A DNA stretch of 32,464 bases from an uncultured Methylococcaceae bacterium (GTDB lineage: Bacteria > Pseudomonadota > Gammaproteobacteria > Methylococcales > Methylomonadaceae): positions 1-32,464 of the forward strand of contig CAIMEB010000053.1 of assembly GCA_903839855.1 (NCBI GenBank), in the 5' to 3' direction. The position numbers and the translations under genes are program-made. Positions 10,226-18,755 of the stretch are shown one piece after another. Below the pieces are notes generated by a model. The model ran no database searches and was not told the DNA's origin. It saw nothing but the letters and a program-made list of their open reading frames with translations. Position 1 is the first letter of the stretch, and each line of letters starts with the position of its first letter.

Positions 10226-10333
10226 TTAGTTATCAGACGTATTCCAAATCTGTAAGACACTTAAAGTAGCTACTATTAAAAACGCTAATAAAGTCCAATC
10301 GACCTTGGCGCAATCTCCCGTGCCGCTTAACAT
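10226..10333 (-). pseudogene. Fragment resembling the C-terminal end of DsbB, internally shortened
   Basis: A 35-codon minus frame reads MLSGTGDCAKVDWTLLAFLI, then a hydrophobic tail ending LQIWNTSDN. GTGDCAKVDW corresponds to the periplasmic segment of DsbB around its second redox pair (E. coli [20 protein letters not shown]), and the hydrophobic tail to its last membrane helix. The 'FLGLS-MP-W' stretch that should separate them is missing, as if the DNA between two similar W-T-L-L segments were deleted. The ATG overlaps the preceding stop (TAATG). Everything N-terminal of this in DsbB (four helices and the CxxC) is absent, so it cannot work as DsbB. Confidence 0.55.
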
Positions 10334-10743
10334 TATAGTATTTCTTTAACCGAGAGGCTTTGAGCTGGGACATCTTTTTCACTACGGATGTCGGCATCGA
10401 CTGCAGGAAAATAGTTTTCGCCCTTTATTTGCCATCCGTGACCGGCATAAAAGACCAAGGCAAGTGCGCCGGGTTTTAGCTTACTTTTAAACTCGTTAAG
10501 CGTGTGATCAATTTCACTTTTTTTCATATCATAAATCGGCACTACTTCGAACCCTAAGTTATGCAATTTATCCGTTATATCCTGCGCATCATTAAGTGAA
10601 TGTGGGAGATTGGGCAGTAGAGGTTTTGCTTCTTTATAAGAATTACCCATTACCAAGGCTACTTTTGCTGGATCGGCCTGAAGACAGGTCAGAGATAACC
10701 CGAATAATACTATGAAAAGCATGAGTCGGTGTTTAAACAACAT
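10333..10743 (-). pseudogene. Truncated caspase-fold (peptidase C14) secreted protein
   Basis: The 136-residue frame starts with a signal peptide (about 1-23, cleavage near LQADPAK). It then has the first half of a caspase/metacaspase p20 domain: KVALVMGNSYK, the LPHSLNDAQDITDKLHNLGF segment, and the catalytic-histidine motif VFYAGHGWQ. It ends at QSLSVKEIL, just where family members continue to the catalytic cysteine in a LLLDACR-type motif. Cysteine and C-terminal region are missing, so it should be proteolytically dead. The following bases are a dsbB-like fragment rather than caspase sequence, pointing to a deletion junction. Full-length relatives are commonly 250-600 residues with extra C-terminal modules. 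Confidence 0.8.
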
Positions 10744-11090
10744 AAGTGTTAGAATCCCCGAGTATATTTTGGTAGATTATTATTGTAACAAGTTAAACAC
10801 TTAATCTGAATAGAGGGAAGTAAGAAGTAAATAGAATAGTCACTATGAAAGATCGTCGATTTGCATTCACTGTCTGTTTTTGTGAGGCAACCGATAGATA
10901 GTTCAAAGAAGTCAGCCGATAACTGTAAGAACAGATGGATCGTCTCACCCCTTCACCGAATTTAGAAATGCTCTGCCACATTTGCTTTCTTTAATTCTGA
11001 CTCTGACTGCGTATATTCTCAGATTCTCATCAGAAACATTGTCTTCCTCTACTTTTTTTATTATAGTATTTAAATTTTAGGAAAAGACTT
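10744..11090. other. Gene-free stretch, possible degenerate sequence
   Basis: No supportable gene lies in these roughly 350 bases. A minus frame (10793-10981, 62 codons) and an 18-codon plus frame (from ATG at 10854) exist but resemble no family. The 3' end must hold the promoter of the downstream + gene; AATTTTAGGAAAAG just before 11091 supplies its ribosome site. The block may be a non-coding repeat or relic. Confidence 0.5.
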
Positions 11091-11813
11091 ATGTGTTTTA
11101 GTGCGAATATGTCGCTGGGACTGGGAGTTATCGGATTCGCTGCGTCAACGATAACATTTCTGGATCAAACAGAAACGTTTTGGGTACGTCTTGCTAGGGC
11201 TTATGCTATTTTCCATTTCTCTTTAATGGAATTGATTCAGTATTTTGCCTATCCCGTTGCCGATCAATGTGGCTATGGAACGAATCTTTATTTGAGTGAA
11301 TTATCAACTTACCACATCGCCTTACAAGCATTAGCGATTATGCCAGCACTGGCAACCTACTCCACTGATCAATTGGCACTTAAAAAAGCCACCATCACAG
11401 GTGCAACCCTGAGTACCCTATTTCTAGTCTGTTCTTTTTTACCCAAAGAATGGCAAATGCTTGATGCAAACCCTAACTTTATTGGCAATATGGTAGCTTG
11501 CTTATTTATGGGAAAGTATCATATTGGCTATCACATATCGAGCGCCTTCGGAACCTTTGTCACGCACGGCTCATTATTCGCACTTGCCTTTAGTGGCTTC
11601 GTCTGGCAAAATAACAAAAGAATTGCCAGCTATCATTGCTTCATGGCCTTAATGACTTTATTCATGCCGCAATGGGTATTAGGTGTGTCAACCGGTGAAG
11701 CAGCAGCGATATACTGTTTTTATTCAATACCGACAACGATTAGCTTTATGCCCTACTTTAAACGGTTTTTTGTAGCAGGCAATCGCATCGATAATGAACC
11801 TATTTCTGTTTAA
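11091..11813 (+). CDS. DUF5765-like polytopic membrane protein
   Basis: The 240-residue integral membrane protein has about seven hydrophobic segments. The opening MCFSANMSLGLGVIGF, then FHFSLMELIQYFAYPVADQC and a nearby HIALQ, match the pattern of DUF5765 proteins (MCWSxEAS, YFxLMExLQ, VxDQC, HIxxQP). No enzymatic role is established for this family. Conserved Cys, His, Met and Glu within or near helices make a metal- or redox-linked role conceivable, but this is speculation. AGGAAAAG lies 7 bases before the ATG. Its end overlaps the convergent queG end by 14 bases, with no room for a separate terminator. Confidence 0.7.
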   Translation: MCFSANMSLGLGVIGFAASTITFLDQTETFWVRLARAYAIFHFSLMELIQYFAYPVADQCGYGTNLYLSELSTYHIALQALAIMPALATYSTDQLALKKATITGATLSTLFLVCSFLPKEWQMLDANPNFIGNMVACLFMGKYHIGYHISSAFGTFVTHGSLFALAFSGFVWQNNKRIASYHCFMALMTLFMPQWVLGVSTGEAAAIYCFYSIPTTISFMPYFKRFFVAGNRIDNEPISV

Positions 11814-12936
11814 AATTTAAATCACTGATAGTATTGTACCCGAATGAGTCATAATGACTTAACTGGCGTGTCAATGCCCATTGCACATGCTCTCTGACCA
11901 AGTCAGAGGGGTACTTAAGCTTATCCGTTAAAGCCTCAATAACCTGAGGCGACAATGGCGCGTTACCCAAAGCCACAGCAATATTTCTTAACCAGCGCTC
12001 ATAACCAATACGACGTATTGCAGACCCTTCAGTTTTCTTCAAAAAAACATCTTCATTCCAGGCAAACACCGTTAAAAGCTCTTGGGTATTGAGTTGTTGA
12101 CGAGGATTAAAATCTGCTTCGGCGGTCATTTTAGCAAAGCGGTTCCAAGGGCAAATAATCTGGCAATCATCACAGCCATAAATACGATTACCGATTAACG
12201 GCCTCAGTGCTTCTGGAATTGCCCCTTGCAACTCAATGGTCAAATATGAAACGCAGCGCCGTGCATCAACCTGATAAGGCGCTACAATGGCCTGAGTCGG
12301 ACAAATCGATAAACACGCCGTACAAACACCACAATGTGCCGTGCTTGCCTGATCAATGGGTAACGGTAAATTGATAAAGATTTCACCTAAGAAAAACCAC
12401 GAACCGGCTTTACGGTTGATTAAATTAGAATGCTTACCTATCCAGCCTAACCCGGCTTTTTCTGCCAAGGCTTTTTCCAGGACGGGCGCACTATCAACAA
12501 ACCCTCTCATACCTACTTCAATATTGGTGTAAGATAACGTCTCAGAGACTTCAGTCTGAATTTTATCCGCCAGCTTTTGTAAGCGGTTACGCATCATTTT
12601 GTGATAATCCCGACCTAAGGCATAACGGGATATATAGGCCGCCGTCCGATCATCCAATACTTGGGTCATGTCAGAGAGGGATTCAGATTGATAATCCATA
12701 CGCACTGAAATGATCCTCAAAGTCCCTTCATGCAATAATTCAGGACGACTGCGCTTAAGGCCATGACGCTGCATATAATCCATCTCACCTTGAAAACCCT
12801 TGGCTATCCAGTTATGCAAATGAATTTCTGCGGCGCTTAAGTCCGTATCTGTAATACCGACCTGCTGAAAACCCAGCTCAATCCCCCATTGCTTAATCTG
12901 TAGGCTGAGAGGGGTAAGATCTTGAGAGCTAAGCAA
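11800..12936 (-). CDS. queG: Epoxyqueuosine reductase QueG
   Basis: QueG catalyses the last step of queuosine synthesis, a cobalamin-dependent reduction of epoxyqueuosine in tRNA. The 378-residue product has the N-terminal cobalamin-binding/reductase region with the catalytic aspartate D148 in FVDSAP. Two [4Fe-4S] motifs follow: C202, C205, C208, C212 (CGVCTACLSICP) and C255, C258, C262 (CDDCQIICPWN) with C228. A HEAT-like C-terminus (about 290-370) for tRNA binding completes it. It closely follows E. coli QueG throughout. No ATG fits; the TTG at 12936, just after an in-frame stop, gives the family N-terminus (SLQIKQWGIELGFQQVGITD). It lies 37 bases behind rhlE. Confidence 0.96.
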   Translation of the reverse strand: MLSSQDLTPLSLQIKQWGIELGFQQVGITDTDLSAAEIHLHNWIAKGFQGEMDYMQRHGLKRSRPELLHEGTLRIISVRMDYQSESLSDMTQVLDDRTAAYISRYALGRDYHKMMRNRLQKLADKIQTEVSETLSYTNIEVGMRGFVDSAPVLEKALAEKAGLGWIGKHSNLINRKAGSWFFLGEIFINLPLPIDQASTAHCGVCTACLSICPTQAIVAPYQVDARRCVSYLTIELQGAIPEALRPLIGNRIYGCDDCQIICPWNRFAKMTAEADFNPRQQLNTQELLTVFAWNEDVFLKKTEGSAIRRIGYERWLRNIAVALGNAPLSPQVIEALTDKLKYPSDLVREHVQWALTRQLSHYDSFGYNTISDLNFKQK

Positions 12937-12973
12937 GTTAAAAAACCATCATAAGCAAAAAATCAGACAAAAC

Positions 12974-14233
12974 TTAGGCGTTTCCTCTAACTCTGACTTG
13001 ACCCCGAGGACTACCGGATGGTTTTCTAGCCTGATTAGAGGGTCTTGCAGGTCTGGGTGCGCGAGGCGGTTCTGGCGGCATGGGGGGAGCAACCTGTGAC
13101 GCTTCAAAGCCAACCACTTGTTCACGTCGAATAGCGGTGCCAATCAATTTCTCTACCAGACGCAGGGCTGACACTTCATCATGAGACACTAAGGAGATCG
13201 CTTGACCTTCTTCGCCCGCTCTACCTGTACGCCCAATTCTATGTACATAATCAGCCGGTGAACGCGGTAATTCATAGTTAACAACATGCGGAAGCAAGAC
13301 AATATCAATGCCTCTTGCAGCCACATCGGTGGCAACCAGGACTCTAATGTCACCGGCTTTAAAACCAGACAGCGCACTGGTTCTGGCGCCCTGACTTTTA
13401 TTGCCATGAATGGCAGCCGCTTTTATATTAATATTATTAAGCTTATCGGTTAGGCGATTAGCGCCATGTTTGGTACTGGTAAACACCAGTACCTGCTGCC
13501 AGTTATTAGTTTTTATTAAATGACAAAGCAGCTCGGCCTTATTGGCTTTATTGCATAGATAAGCAATTTGCTCGACGGTTTCTGCGGCTGTATTACGAGG
13601 CGCAACTTCAATTTTGATGGGGTTAATCAACAAGCCAGTGGTGAGTTTTCGTATTTCTTCTGAGAAGGTGGCTGAAAACAGTAAGTTTTGACGTTTCTTG
13701 GGCAATAAGGCAATGAGCTTACGTATATCACGGATAAAGCCCATGTCTAACATGCGGTCAGCTTCATCCAGGACGAGGGTTTCAACCTTATCCAATTTGA
13801 CTGCGTTCTGGTTAACCAGATCCAGTAAACGACCGGGCGTCGCAACTAACACATCCACACCGCCTCGTAAGCGCATCATTTGCGGATTAATCTTGACACC
13901 TCCAAAAACCACTTCAGTTTTTAATCTGGGATGTAAATGTGCGCCATATTGACTGACTGACTCACCCACTTGGGCTGCCAGTTCACGGGTTGGAGTTAAA
14001 ATTAATACTCTAACCGGACGGTTAGCACTGTAATGACGTTGTGATAGGCGCTGTAAAATAGGTAAAGCAAAACCGGCTGTTTTACCGGTACCGGTTTGAG
14101 CGGCAGCCAATAAATCATGCCCCTCTAAAACAGCCGGAATAGCCTGTAATTGTATTGGGGAGGGTGTCGTATAACCAGCGTCTGCAATCGCTCTTAAGAG
14201 TGGGTCTGACAAACCGAGTTTTGAAAATGGCAT
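12974..14233 (-). CDS. rhlE: DEAD-box RNA helicase RhlE
   Basis: The 419-residue protein has all the DEAD-box motifs: Q motif ([10 protein letters not shown], 25-34), motif I AQTGTGKT (45-52), Ia PTRELAAQ (81-88), TPGRL (132-136), DEAD (156-159), SAT (187-189), ARGID (306-310) and [10 protein letters not shown] (331-340). The tail is proline/arginine-rich ([20 protein letters not shown]) and disordered, typical of RhlE, which acts in ribosome assembly and mRNA turnover. E. coli RhlE is similar (454). It is about 205 bases from the TauE gene upstream on the same strand, and likely co-transcribed with queG. SrmB- or DbpA-type assignments are less likely because of the N-terminal [14 protein letters not shown] and the tail. 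Confidence 0.92.
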   Translation of the reverse strand: MPFSKLGLSDPLLRAIADAGYTTPSPIQLQAIPAVLEGHDLLAAAQTGTGKTAGFALPILQRLSQRHYSANRPVRVLILTPTRELAAQVGESVSQYGAHLHPRLKTEVVFGGVKINPQMMRLRGGVDVLVATPGRLLDLVNQNAVKLDKVETLVLDEADRMLDMGFIRDIRKLIALLPKKRQNLLFSATFSEEIRKLTTGLLINPIKIEVAPRNTAAETVEQIAYLCNKANKAELLCHLIKTNNWQQVLVFTSTKHGANRLTDKLNNINIKAAAIHGNKSQGARTSALSGFKAGDIRVLVATDVAARGIDIVLLPHVVNYELPRSPADYVHRIGRTGRAGEEGQAISLVSHDEVSALRLVEKLIGTAIRREQVVGFEASQVAPPMPPEPPRAPRPARPSNQARKPSGSPRGQVRVRGNA

Positions 14234-14440
14234 GATATGGGTCTCAATTGAGGGCTGCTCTAAGAGTGGCAGCGTGGTATAAAAATAAATGTCTAACTAA
14301 GAATACAGCCTAACAACAATCATCAAGCTTAACTTGTCATCGTTTATAATCAACTGTGGGTATTTAAGGGTCGGGGAGGGATGAACAAAACGCTTGTTCA
14401 ATGTTGAGCATGAAGCGATTGTACCATGAAGACATCTGGA

Positions 14441-15232
14441 TCAGTACCAAATTAATTTTGCAGCCATCACAAATAATAACAGGGCAAAATAACGCTTTAG
14501 CTTGAGGGCTGGAAGCTTATATGCCAGTTTGGCGCCTATCGGTGCGGTTAAAATACTGCTTAAACCGGTTCCTACAAATACCGGTAAATAGACATAGCCC
14601 AAACTGTATTCAGGCAAATTTGCAGCCTGCCAACCCAGCAAGGTATAACTAACTGTACTAGCCACCGCAATTGGGAGCCCACAGGCACTTGACACGGCAA
14701 CTGCATTTCTCATTAACATTTGTCCACGCACCAGATACGGTACAGTAAGAGTGCCTCCTCCAATACCCACTATAGAAGAAACAATACCAATAATAATAGC
14801 TACAAAAAAGTCCAATATCTTGGGGAACCTTATCGAGCTTGGCTTTGGTTTGACTTGCAAGAGCATCTGGATGCCTACATAGATTAAAAAACACACCAAA
14901 ATCAGACGCAATAAATCGGCACTGATCTGTTTGGCAATGATCGCACCTAATCCGGCACCTATCATGATGCCTGGACTCAAGGTAAATACTCTATGCCAGA
15001 CAACAGTCCCCAAATGATGATGCGCAGAAATGGACGATATCGCAGTCAAAATAATAATGGCTAATGAAGTCGCAACTGACATCAGCATAATTAACTCACT
15101 TGCGAAGCCATGCGCCTTAAACAACATAGCCAAAACAGGGACAATCACTAAGCCGCCACCGATTCCAAATAGCCCAGCCAAGACACCCGAGACTATCCCT
15201 AATAAAACACTCACCCAAAGAATTTCTATCAC
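14441..15232 (-). CDS. TauE/SafE family anion permease
   Basis: The 263-residue protein has about eight membrane helices and two inverted, glycine-rich repeats: VSGVLAGLFGIGGGLVIVPV near the start and GIVSSIVGIGGGTLTVPYL at about 145-170. These are the hallmark of TauE/SafE (DUF81) transporters, which move sulfite, sulfoacetate or similar small organosulfur or carboxylate anions across the inner membrane. The substrate cannot be read from sequence, and neighbours give no clue. It is divergent from cca over about 135 bases. The length is normal for the family. Confidence 0.9.
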   Translation of the reverse strand: MIEILWVSVLLGIVSGVLAGLFGIGGGLVIVPVLAMLFKAHGFASELIMLMSVATSLAIIILTAISSISAHHHLGTVVWHRVFTLSPGIMIGAGLGAIIAKQISADLLRLILVCFLIYVGIQMLLQVKPKPSSIRFPKILDFFVAIIIGIVSSIVGIGGGTLTVPYLVRGQMLMRNAVAVSSACGLPIAVASTVSYTLLGWQAANLPEYSLGYVYLPVFVGTGLSSILTAPIGAKLAYKLPALKLKRYFALLLFVMAAKLIWY

Positions 15233-15367
15233 ATCCCCCCCTATTATCGACTAGTAATCAACTTAACCTGAGGCAAACCGCCATTAGGAGCCAATATATT
15301 CATGTTTTATTTGTATTTAAGAGTGTGCTATTCTAACTTCAACTGAACGATAATCTAAAATAATTCC

Positions 15368-16600
15368 ATGGAAAAATATCTTGTTGGTGGTGCCGTTCGA
15401 GACCATTTACTTGGACTACCCGTTCTAGAGAAAGATTGGGTGGTCATTGGTGAAACACCTGAGTCTATGGTCAAGCAGGGATTTCACTCTGTCGGCAAAG
15501 ATTTTCCAGTCTTTCTTCATCCTAAAAATCATGATGAATATGCACTCGCCAGAACAGAAAGAAAAACGGCTCTGGGCTATAGAGGATTTGCTGTGCACGC
15601 ATCCCCTGATGTCACTCTTGAAGAAGACTTAATTCGTCGGGATTTAACGATTAATGCAATGGCAATGACGCATAACGGCGAGATAATTGATCCTTACGGT
15701 GGTCAGAAGGATTTACAGAATAAAATATTCCGTCATATTTCACCGGCTTTTTCTGAAGATCCAGTACGTATCTTACGCATTGCCCGTTTTGCTGCACGCT
15801 ATGGACACCTTGGCTTTACAATCGCTAAAGAAACCCAATCCTTAATGAAATCGATGGTCATCAGTGGCGAAGTGGATGCACTCGTTCCTGAGCGGGTTTG
15901 GGCAGAATTACTTAAAGCCCTAAAAGAACAGTCACCTGTAAACTTCTTCTATACCTTAAAAAACTGCTCTGCGCTTCAAAAAATCATTCCCGAGCTTGAT
16001 TGCCTGTTTGGTATCCCACAACCCGAAAAATATCACCCGGAAATAGATACAGGCATACATTCACTCCTCAGTCTTGAACAAGCGGCTCTATTATCAAACA
16101 GACCAGACGTTAGGTTTGCGGCTTTAATGCATGATTTGGGTAAAGGACTAAGCCCTAAAGAAGATTGGCCCCGACACCATGGTCACGAAAAAAATGGCTT
16201 GCCGGTACTCGAAGGTTTATGCGCTCGTTTACGAATACCCAATACCTTTAAATCATTGGCAATGCAAGTAATGCAGTATCATACTCATTGTCATAAGGCT
16301 TATGAATTAAACGCATCAACAATAACCGATATGTTAACCGTATTAAATGCATTTAAACCCAATAGCAGCTTGGAAGCCTTTATTTTAGCCTGTAAAGCCG
16401 ATGCCCGAGGTCGAACCGGGTTTGAACAGATTGCTTACCCACAAGCCGATTTTCTGACTCTCGCTGCAATAGCGGGGTCTACCCTAGACACTTCCACAGT
16501 TTTAAATGGCAAACTACACGGTGCAGATATTGGAATAGCGCTACGCGAGTTACGTATTAAAGCTATTGCCAAGGTTATCAATCAGCATAAACCCATGTAA
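15368..16600 (+). CDS. cca: CCA-adding tRNA nucleotidyltransferase
   Basis: The 410-residue class II CCA-adding enzyme adds or repairs the 3' CCA of tRNAs. Order: GGAVRD (7-12), the metal site in LEKDWVVIG (D23), RRDLTINAMA (90-99) and EDPVRILRIARFAARY (130-145) for nucleotide selection and binding. The C-terminal HD phosphohydrolase domain follows (MHDLGKG with H255/D256), as in E. coli Cca. The position of E. coli D21, the partner of D23, is glutamate (E21) here, a conservative change. tRNA genes in the window already encode CCA, so its role is probably repair. The start is ATG 15368; yajQ follows after 33 bases. Confidence 0.96.
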   Translation: MEKYLVGGAVRDHLLGLPVLEKDWVVIGETPESMVKQGFHSVGKDFPVFLHPKNHDEYALARTERKTALGYRGFAVHASPDVTLEEDLIRRDLTINAMAMTHNGEIIDPYGGQKDLQNKIFRHISPAFSEDPVRILRIARFAARYGHLGFTIAKETQSLMKSMVISGEVDALVPERVWAELLKALKEQSPVNFFYTLKNCSALQKIIPELDCLFGIPQPEKYHPEIDTGIHSLLSLEQAALLSNRPDVRFAALMHDLGKGLSPKEDWPRHHGHEKNGLPVLEGLCARLRIPNTFKSLAMQVMQYHTHCHKAYELNASTITDMLTVLNAFKPNSSLEAFILACKADARGRTGFEQIAYPQADFLTLAAIAGSTLDTSTVLNGKLHGADIGIALRELRIKAIAKVINQHKPM

Positions 16601-16633
16601 AATACACTCATTTTAATTAAACCCACTAAACAC

Positions 16634-17116
16634 ATGCCTTCATTTGACATTATTTCTGAATTTGACACCCACGAAGTTAAGAACGCTGTTGATCAAGCCA
16701 CTAAAGAAGTCACGACCCGTTTTGATTTTAAAGGCACAAACTCTAGCTTTGAGCTGACTGATGACAAATTGGTGATGATTTCTGAATCTACTTTTCAACT
16801 ACAACAAATGTTCAGCGTGGTGTGTTCTAAATTAAGTCGACGTGGCGTAGATGTAGGCTGTATGGAGGTGGGTGAAGCTAAAGGCAGTGGCAAAATGATG
16901 CGTCAGGAAATCACCCTTAAACAAGGTCTGGATTCTGTACTGGCTAAGAAAATAGTTAAGCTGATTAAAGATAAAAAACTTAAGGTACAAGCCGCCATTC
17001 AGGGTGACAAAGTGCGTGTTACCGGAAAGAAACGTGATGATCTGCAAGAAGTGATTCAAATGCTAAGAGACGAAAAACTTGAAATGCCTTTACAGTATGA
17101 AAATTTCAGAGATTAA
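16634..17116 (+). CDS. yajQ: YajQ family nucleotide-binding protein
   Basis: The 160-residue protein matches the YajQ family from end to end: MPSFDIISEFDTHEVKNAVDQ at the start, RFDFKGTN at about 30-37, and LEMPLQYENFRD at the end. The two RRM-like half-domains bind nucleic acid or nucleotides, and Xanthomonas and Pseudomonas homologues bind cyclic-di-GMP and act on transcription regulators. Whether this protein does so is not visible. It lies 33 bases behind cca, so may share its message, although no good ribosome site is seen before its ATG. Its last 11 bases overlap the convergent CPBP gene. Confidence 0.95.
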   Translation: MPSFDIISEFDTHEVKNAVDQATKEVTTRFDFKGTNSSFELTDDKLVMISESTFQLQQMFSVVCSKLSRRGVDVGCMEVGEAKGSGKMMRQEITLKQGLDSVLAKKIVKLIKDKKLKVQAAIQGDKVRVTGKKRDDLQEVIQMLRDEKLEMPLQYENFRD

Positions 17117-17987
17117 GTTTTTTAGTCTGTTGATAAATAAAATAACCGATTAAGGTTACAGTTAGCCAAACAGCCACTAGAGGTCCCACAACGCCATCAT
17201 AGTGGCTGACTAAATACTGGTAGGGGGAACTAAAATCAGTATTAAAGAGTTTTTTACTCATTTTAATTTGCCAAACCCAACTGGTATGACAACCAATACA
17301 TAAGCCCAAGCTAACATCAATCTGCGTCCTAAGCACGCCTAAAAACACCCCCACCATCAGCAAGGCAACCACTGCACTCAAGTGCGTAGCATCGACGACA
17401 TTCTTAAACGCTTCACCCAACAAACTAAAACCACTTAACAATGTAACATCCTGTATTAAAGGGTCGGCTTTGGCGCTTAAGAAATGCAAGCCAGCGAAAT
17501 AAAGCGAGGTGATTAAAATAGCGATAGCAACCGGGAACTTCCTTTTTAAGCCCACTAACACAATCCCTCTAAATAAAGATTCTTCAACCAGGCCAATTAA
17601 TAAAGCAATCCCTAAATTAAGCAGCATATATCGACCCAGTAAAAAAGGCGTCCAGTGCTGGGTTTCATCAATTACATTAATATTGAGCAGATACAGGACA
17701 ATAAAAATCGGTATTAATACTATGATACCTAAGCCAAAACCTTGTCCAAGCTGCTTGAAAAAAACACCCCGTGACGCATAACCCAATTCAGCTTTATCAA
17801 TCTTTAAATAAGCCGTAAAAGGAATGATGCTCAGCAAAAGTAATAATTGAGTGACCCGGGTAATGACTTGTCGATAAACACTTGAATCATCCAGACCGAT
17901 AACAACAAAGTAAGCCAGGATAGCCGATAAAGATAAGGCCACGAGTAATACACACAAGGGCACTACAGCATAATATAAATAGCGCAT
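17106..17987 (-). CDS. CPBP family intramembrane glutamic protease
   Basis: The 293-residue polytopic protein has the three CPBP/Abi motifs: EESLFRG with E135/E136 and R140, GLHFL with H168, and a late GLCIGCHTSW with H234. These residues form the active site of the Rce1-type glutamate intramembrane proteases. About eight hydrophobic segments are seen. Bacterial members act variously in prenyl-type processing, bacteriocin immunity or membrane protein turnover; the substrate is unknown here. The start overlaps the rsmE stop by one base (TAATG), so it is translated from the bioA-rsmE message. It overlaps yajQ tail-to-tail by 11 bases. Confidence 0.9.
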   Translation of the reverse strand: MRYLYYAVVPLCVLLVALSLSAILAYFVVIGLDDSSVYRQVITRVTQLLLLLSIIPFTAYLKIDKAELGYASRGVFFKQLGQGFGLGIIVLIPIFIVLYLLNINVIDETQHWTPFLLGRYMLLNLGIALLIGLVEESLFRGIVLVGLKRKFPVAIAILITSLYFAGLHFLSAKADPLIQDVTLLSGFSLLGEAFKNVVDATHLSAVVALLMVGVFLGVLRTQIDVSLGLCIGCHTSWVWQIKMSKKLFNTDFSSPYQYLVSHYDGVVGPLVAVWLTVTLIGYFIYQQTKKLNL

Positions 17988-18754
17988 TAATCGGACTCCG
18001 CTACAGAATTTTTATTTAAAGGAGAGACGCCAAAATCTCCCCACAATATTTGCACCGAAGCCAAAGCCGCTAAAGAAGCGGTTTCTGTTCTCAGTATACG
18101 ACTCCCCATACGCACTGGAATAAAGCCAGCCGCTTTGGCTATGACCCGTTCTGAATCAGAAAATCCACCTTCTGGCCCGGTTAATAAAGTCACCTGATGA
18201 TCAATGGGTGCAAGATCGGCTAAGGTACTTTCTGCATAAGGATCAAGAAAAACTTTTAAGCCCTGTTGCTTATTAACCCATTCGTGTAAAGACTCTATTT
18301 CTGATAATTCAGGCAAACTCGTTCTGCCACTTTGTTCAGCTGCGTGCTGTACTATTTTTTCCCAATGGATTAAGCGCTGAGATTTCTTTTCGCCTTTAAA
18401 TTGTACCTGACAGCGTTCAGTGATTAATGGCGTTATAAAGTTGACGCCAAGTTCAACGGCTTTCTGCACAGAAAAATCCATTCTGTCACCTCTTGCAATC
18501 CCTAGCCCTAATGTCACTTGTAGCGGGGATTCTACACTGCGCTCTATCCATCGACTCAGACTAATCAATACCGTTTTTCGACTGACTTCAACCAGCGTCC
18601 CTAAGTATTCGCCGCCCGTTCCATTAAATAAAATAATCTCGGCATCTTTTTTTAGACGCAATACGGTTCTTACGTAATGACCGTTTTCTTCATCCAGTTC
18701 TAGGGTCTTACCGACTGTTAAGGCGATAGTAGTATATAATCTGGAAATTCGCAT
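17987..18754 (-). CDS. rsmE: 16S rRNA (uracil-1498-N3)-methyltransferase RsmE
   Basis: The 255-residue SPOUT methyltransferase has an N-terminal PUA-like RNA-binding domain (about 1-70) and a trefoil-knot SAM domain. Signature segments are GLGIARGDRMDFSVQKAVELGV (84-105), HAAEQSGR (137-144), LTGPEGGFSDSE (191-202) and the SAM-binding RMGSRILRTETA (215-226). RsmE makes m3U1498 in the 16S decoding region of the 30S subunit. It begins one base after the bioA stop and overlaps the CPBP gene by one base, so is tightly coupled to both. Family length (about 243) is matched with a short C-terminal extension. Confidence 0.95.
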   Translation of the reverse strand: MRISRLYTTIALTVGKTLELDEENGHYVRTVLRLKKDAEIILFNGTGGEYLGTLVEVSRKTVLISLSRWIERSVESPLQVTLGLGIARGDRMDFSVQKAVELGVNFITPLITERCQVQFKGEKKSQRLIHWEKIVQHAAEQSGRTSLPELSEIESLHEWVNKQQGLKVFLDPYAESTLADLAPIDHQVTLLTGPEGGFSDSERVIAKAAGFIPVRMGSRILRTETASLAALASVQILWGDFGVSPLNKNSVAESD

Positions 18755-18755
18755 A

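Noticed and set aside
14382-14400. TGAACAA/TTGTTCA hairpin upstream of rhlE and downstream of nothing on the plus strand
   Set aside because: Seven-base stem with no T run on either strand; not a terminator, and no reason to call it an operator.
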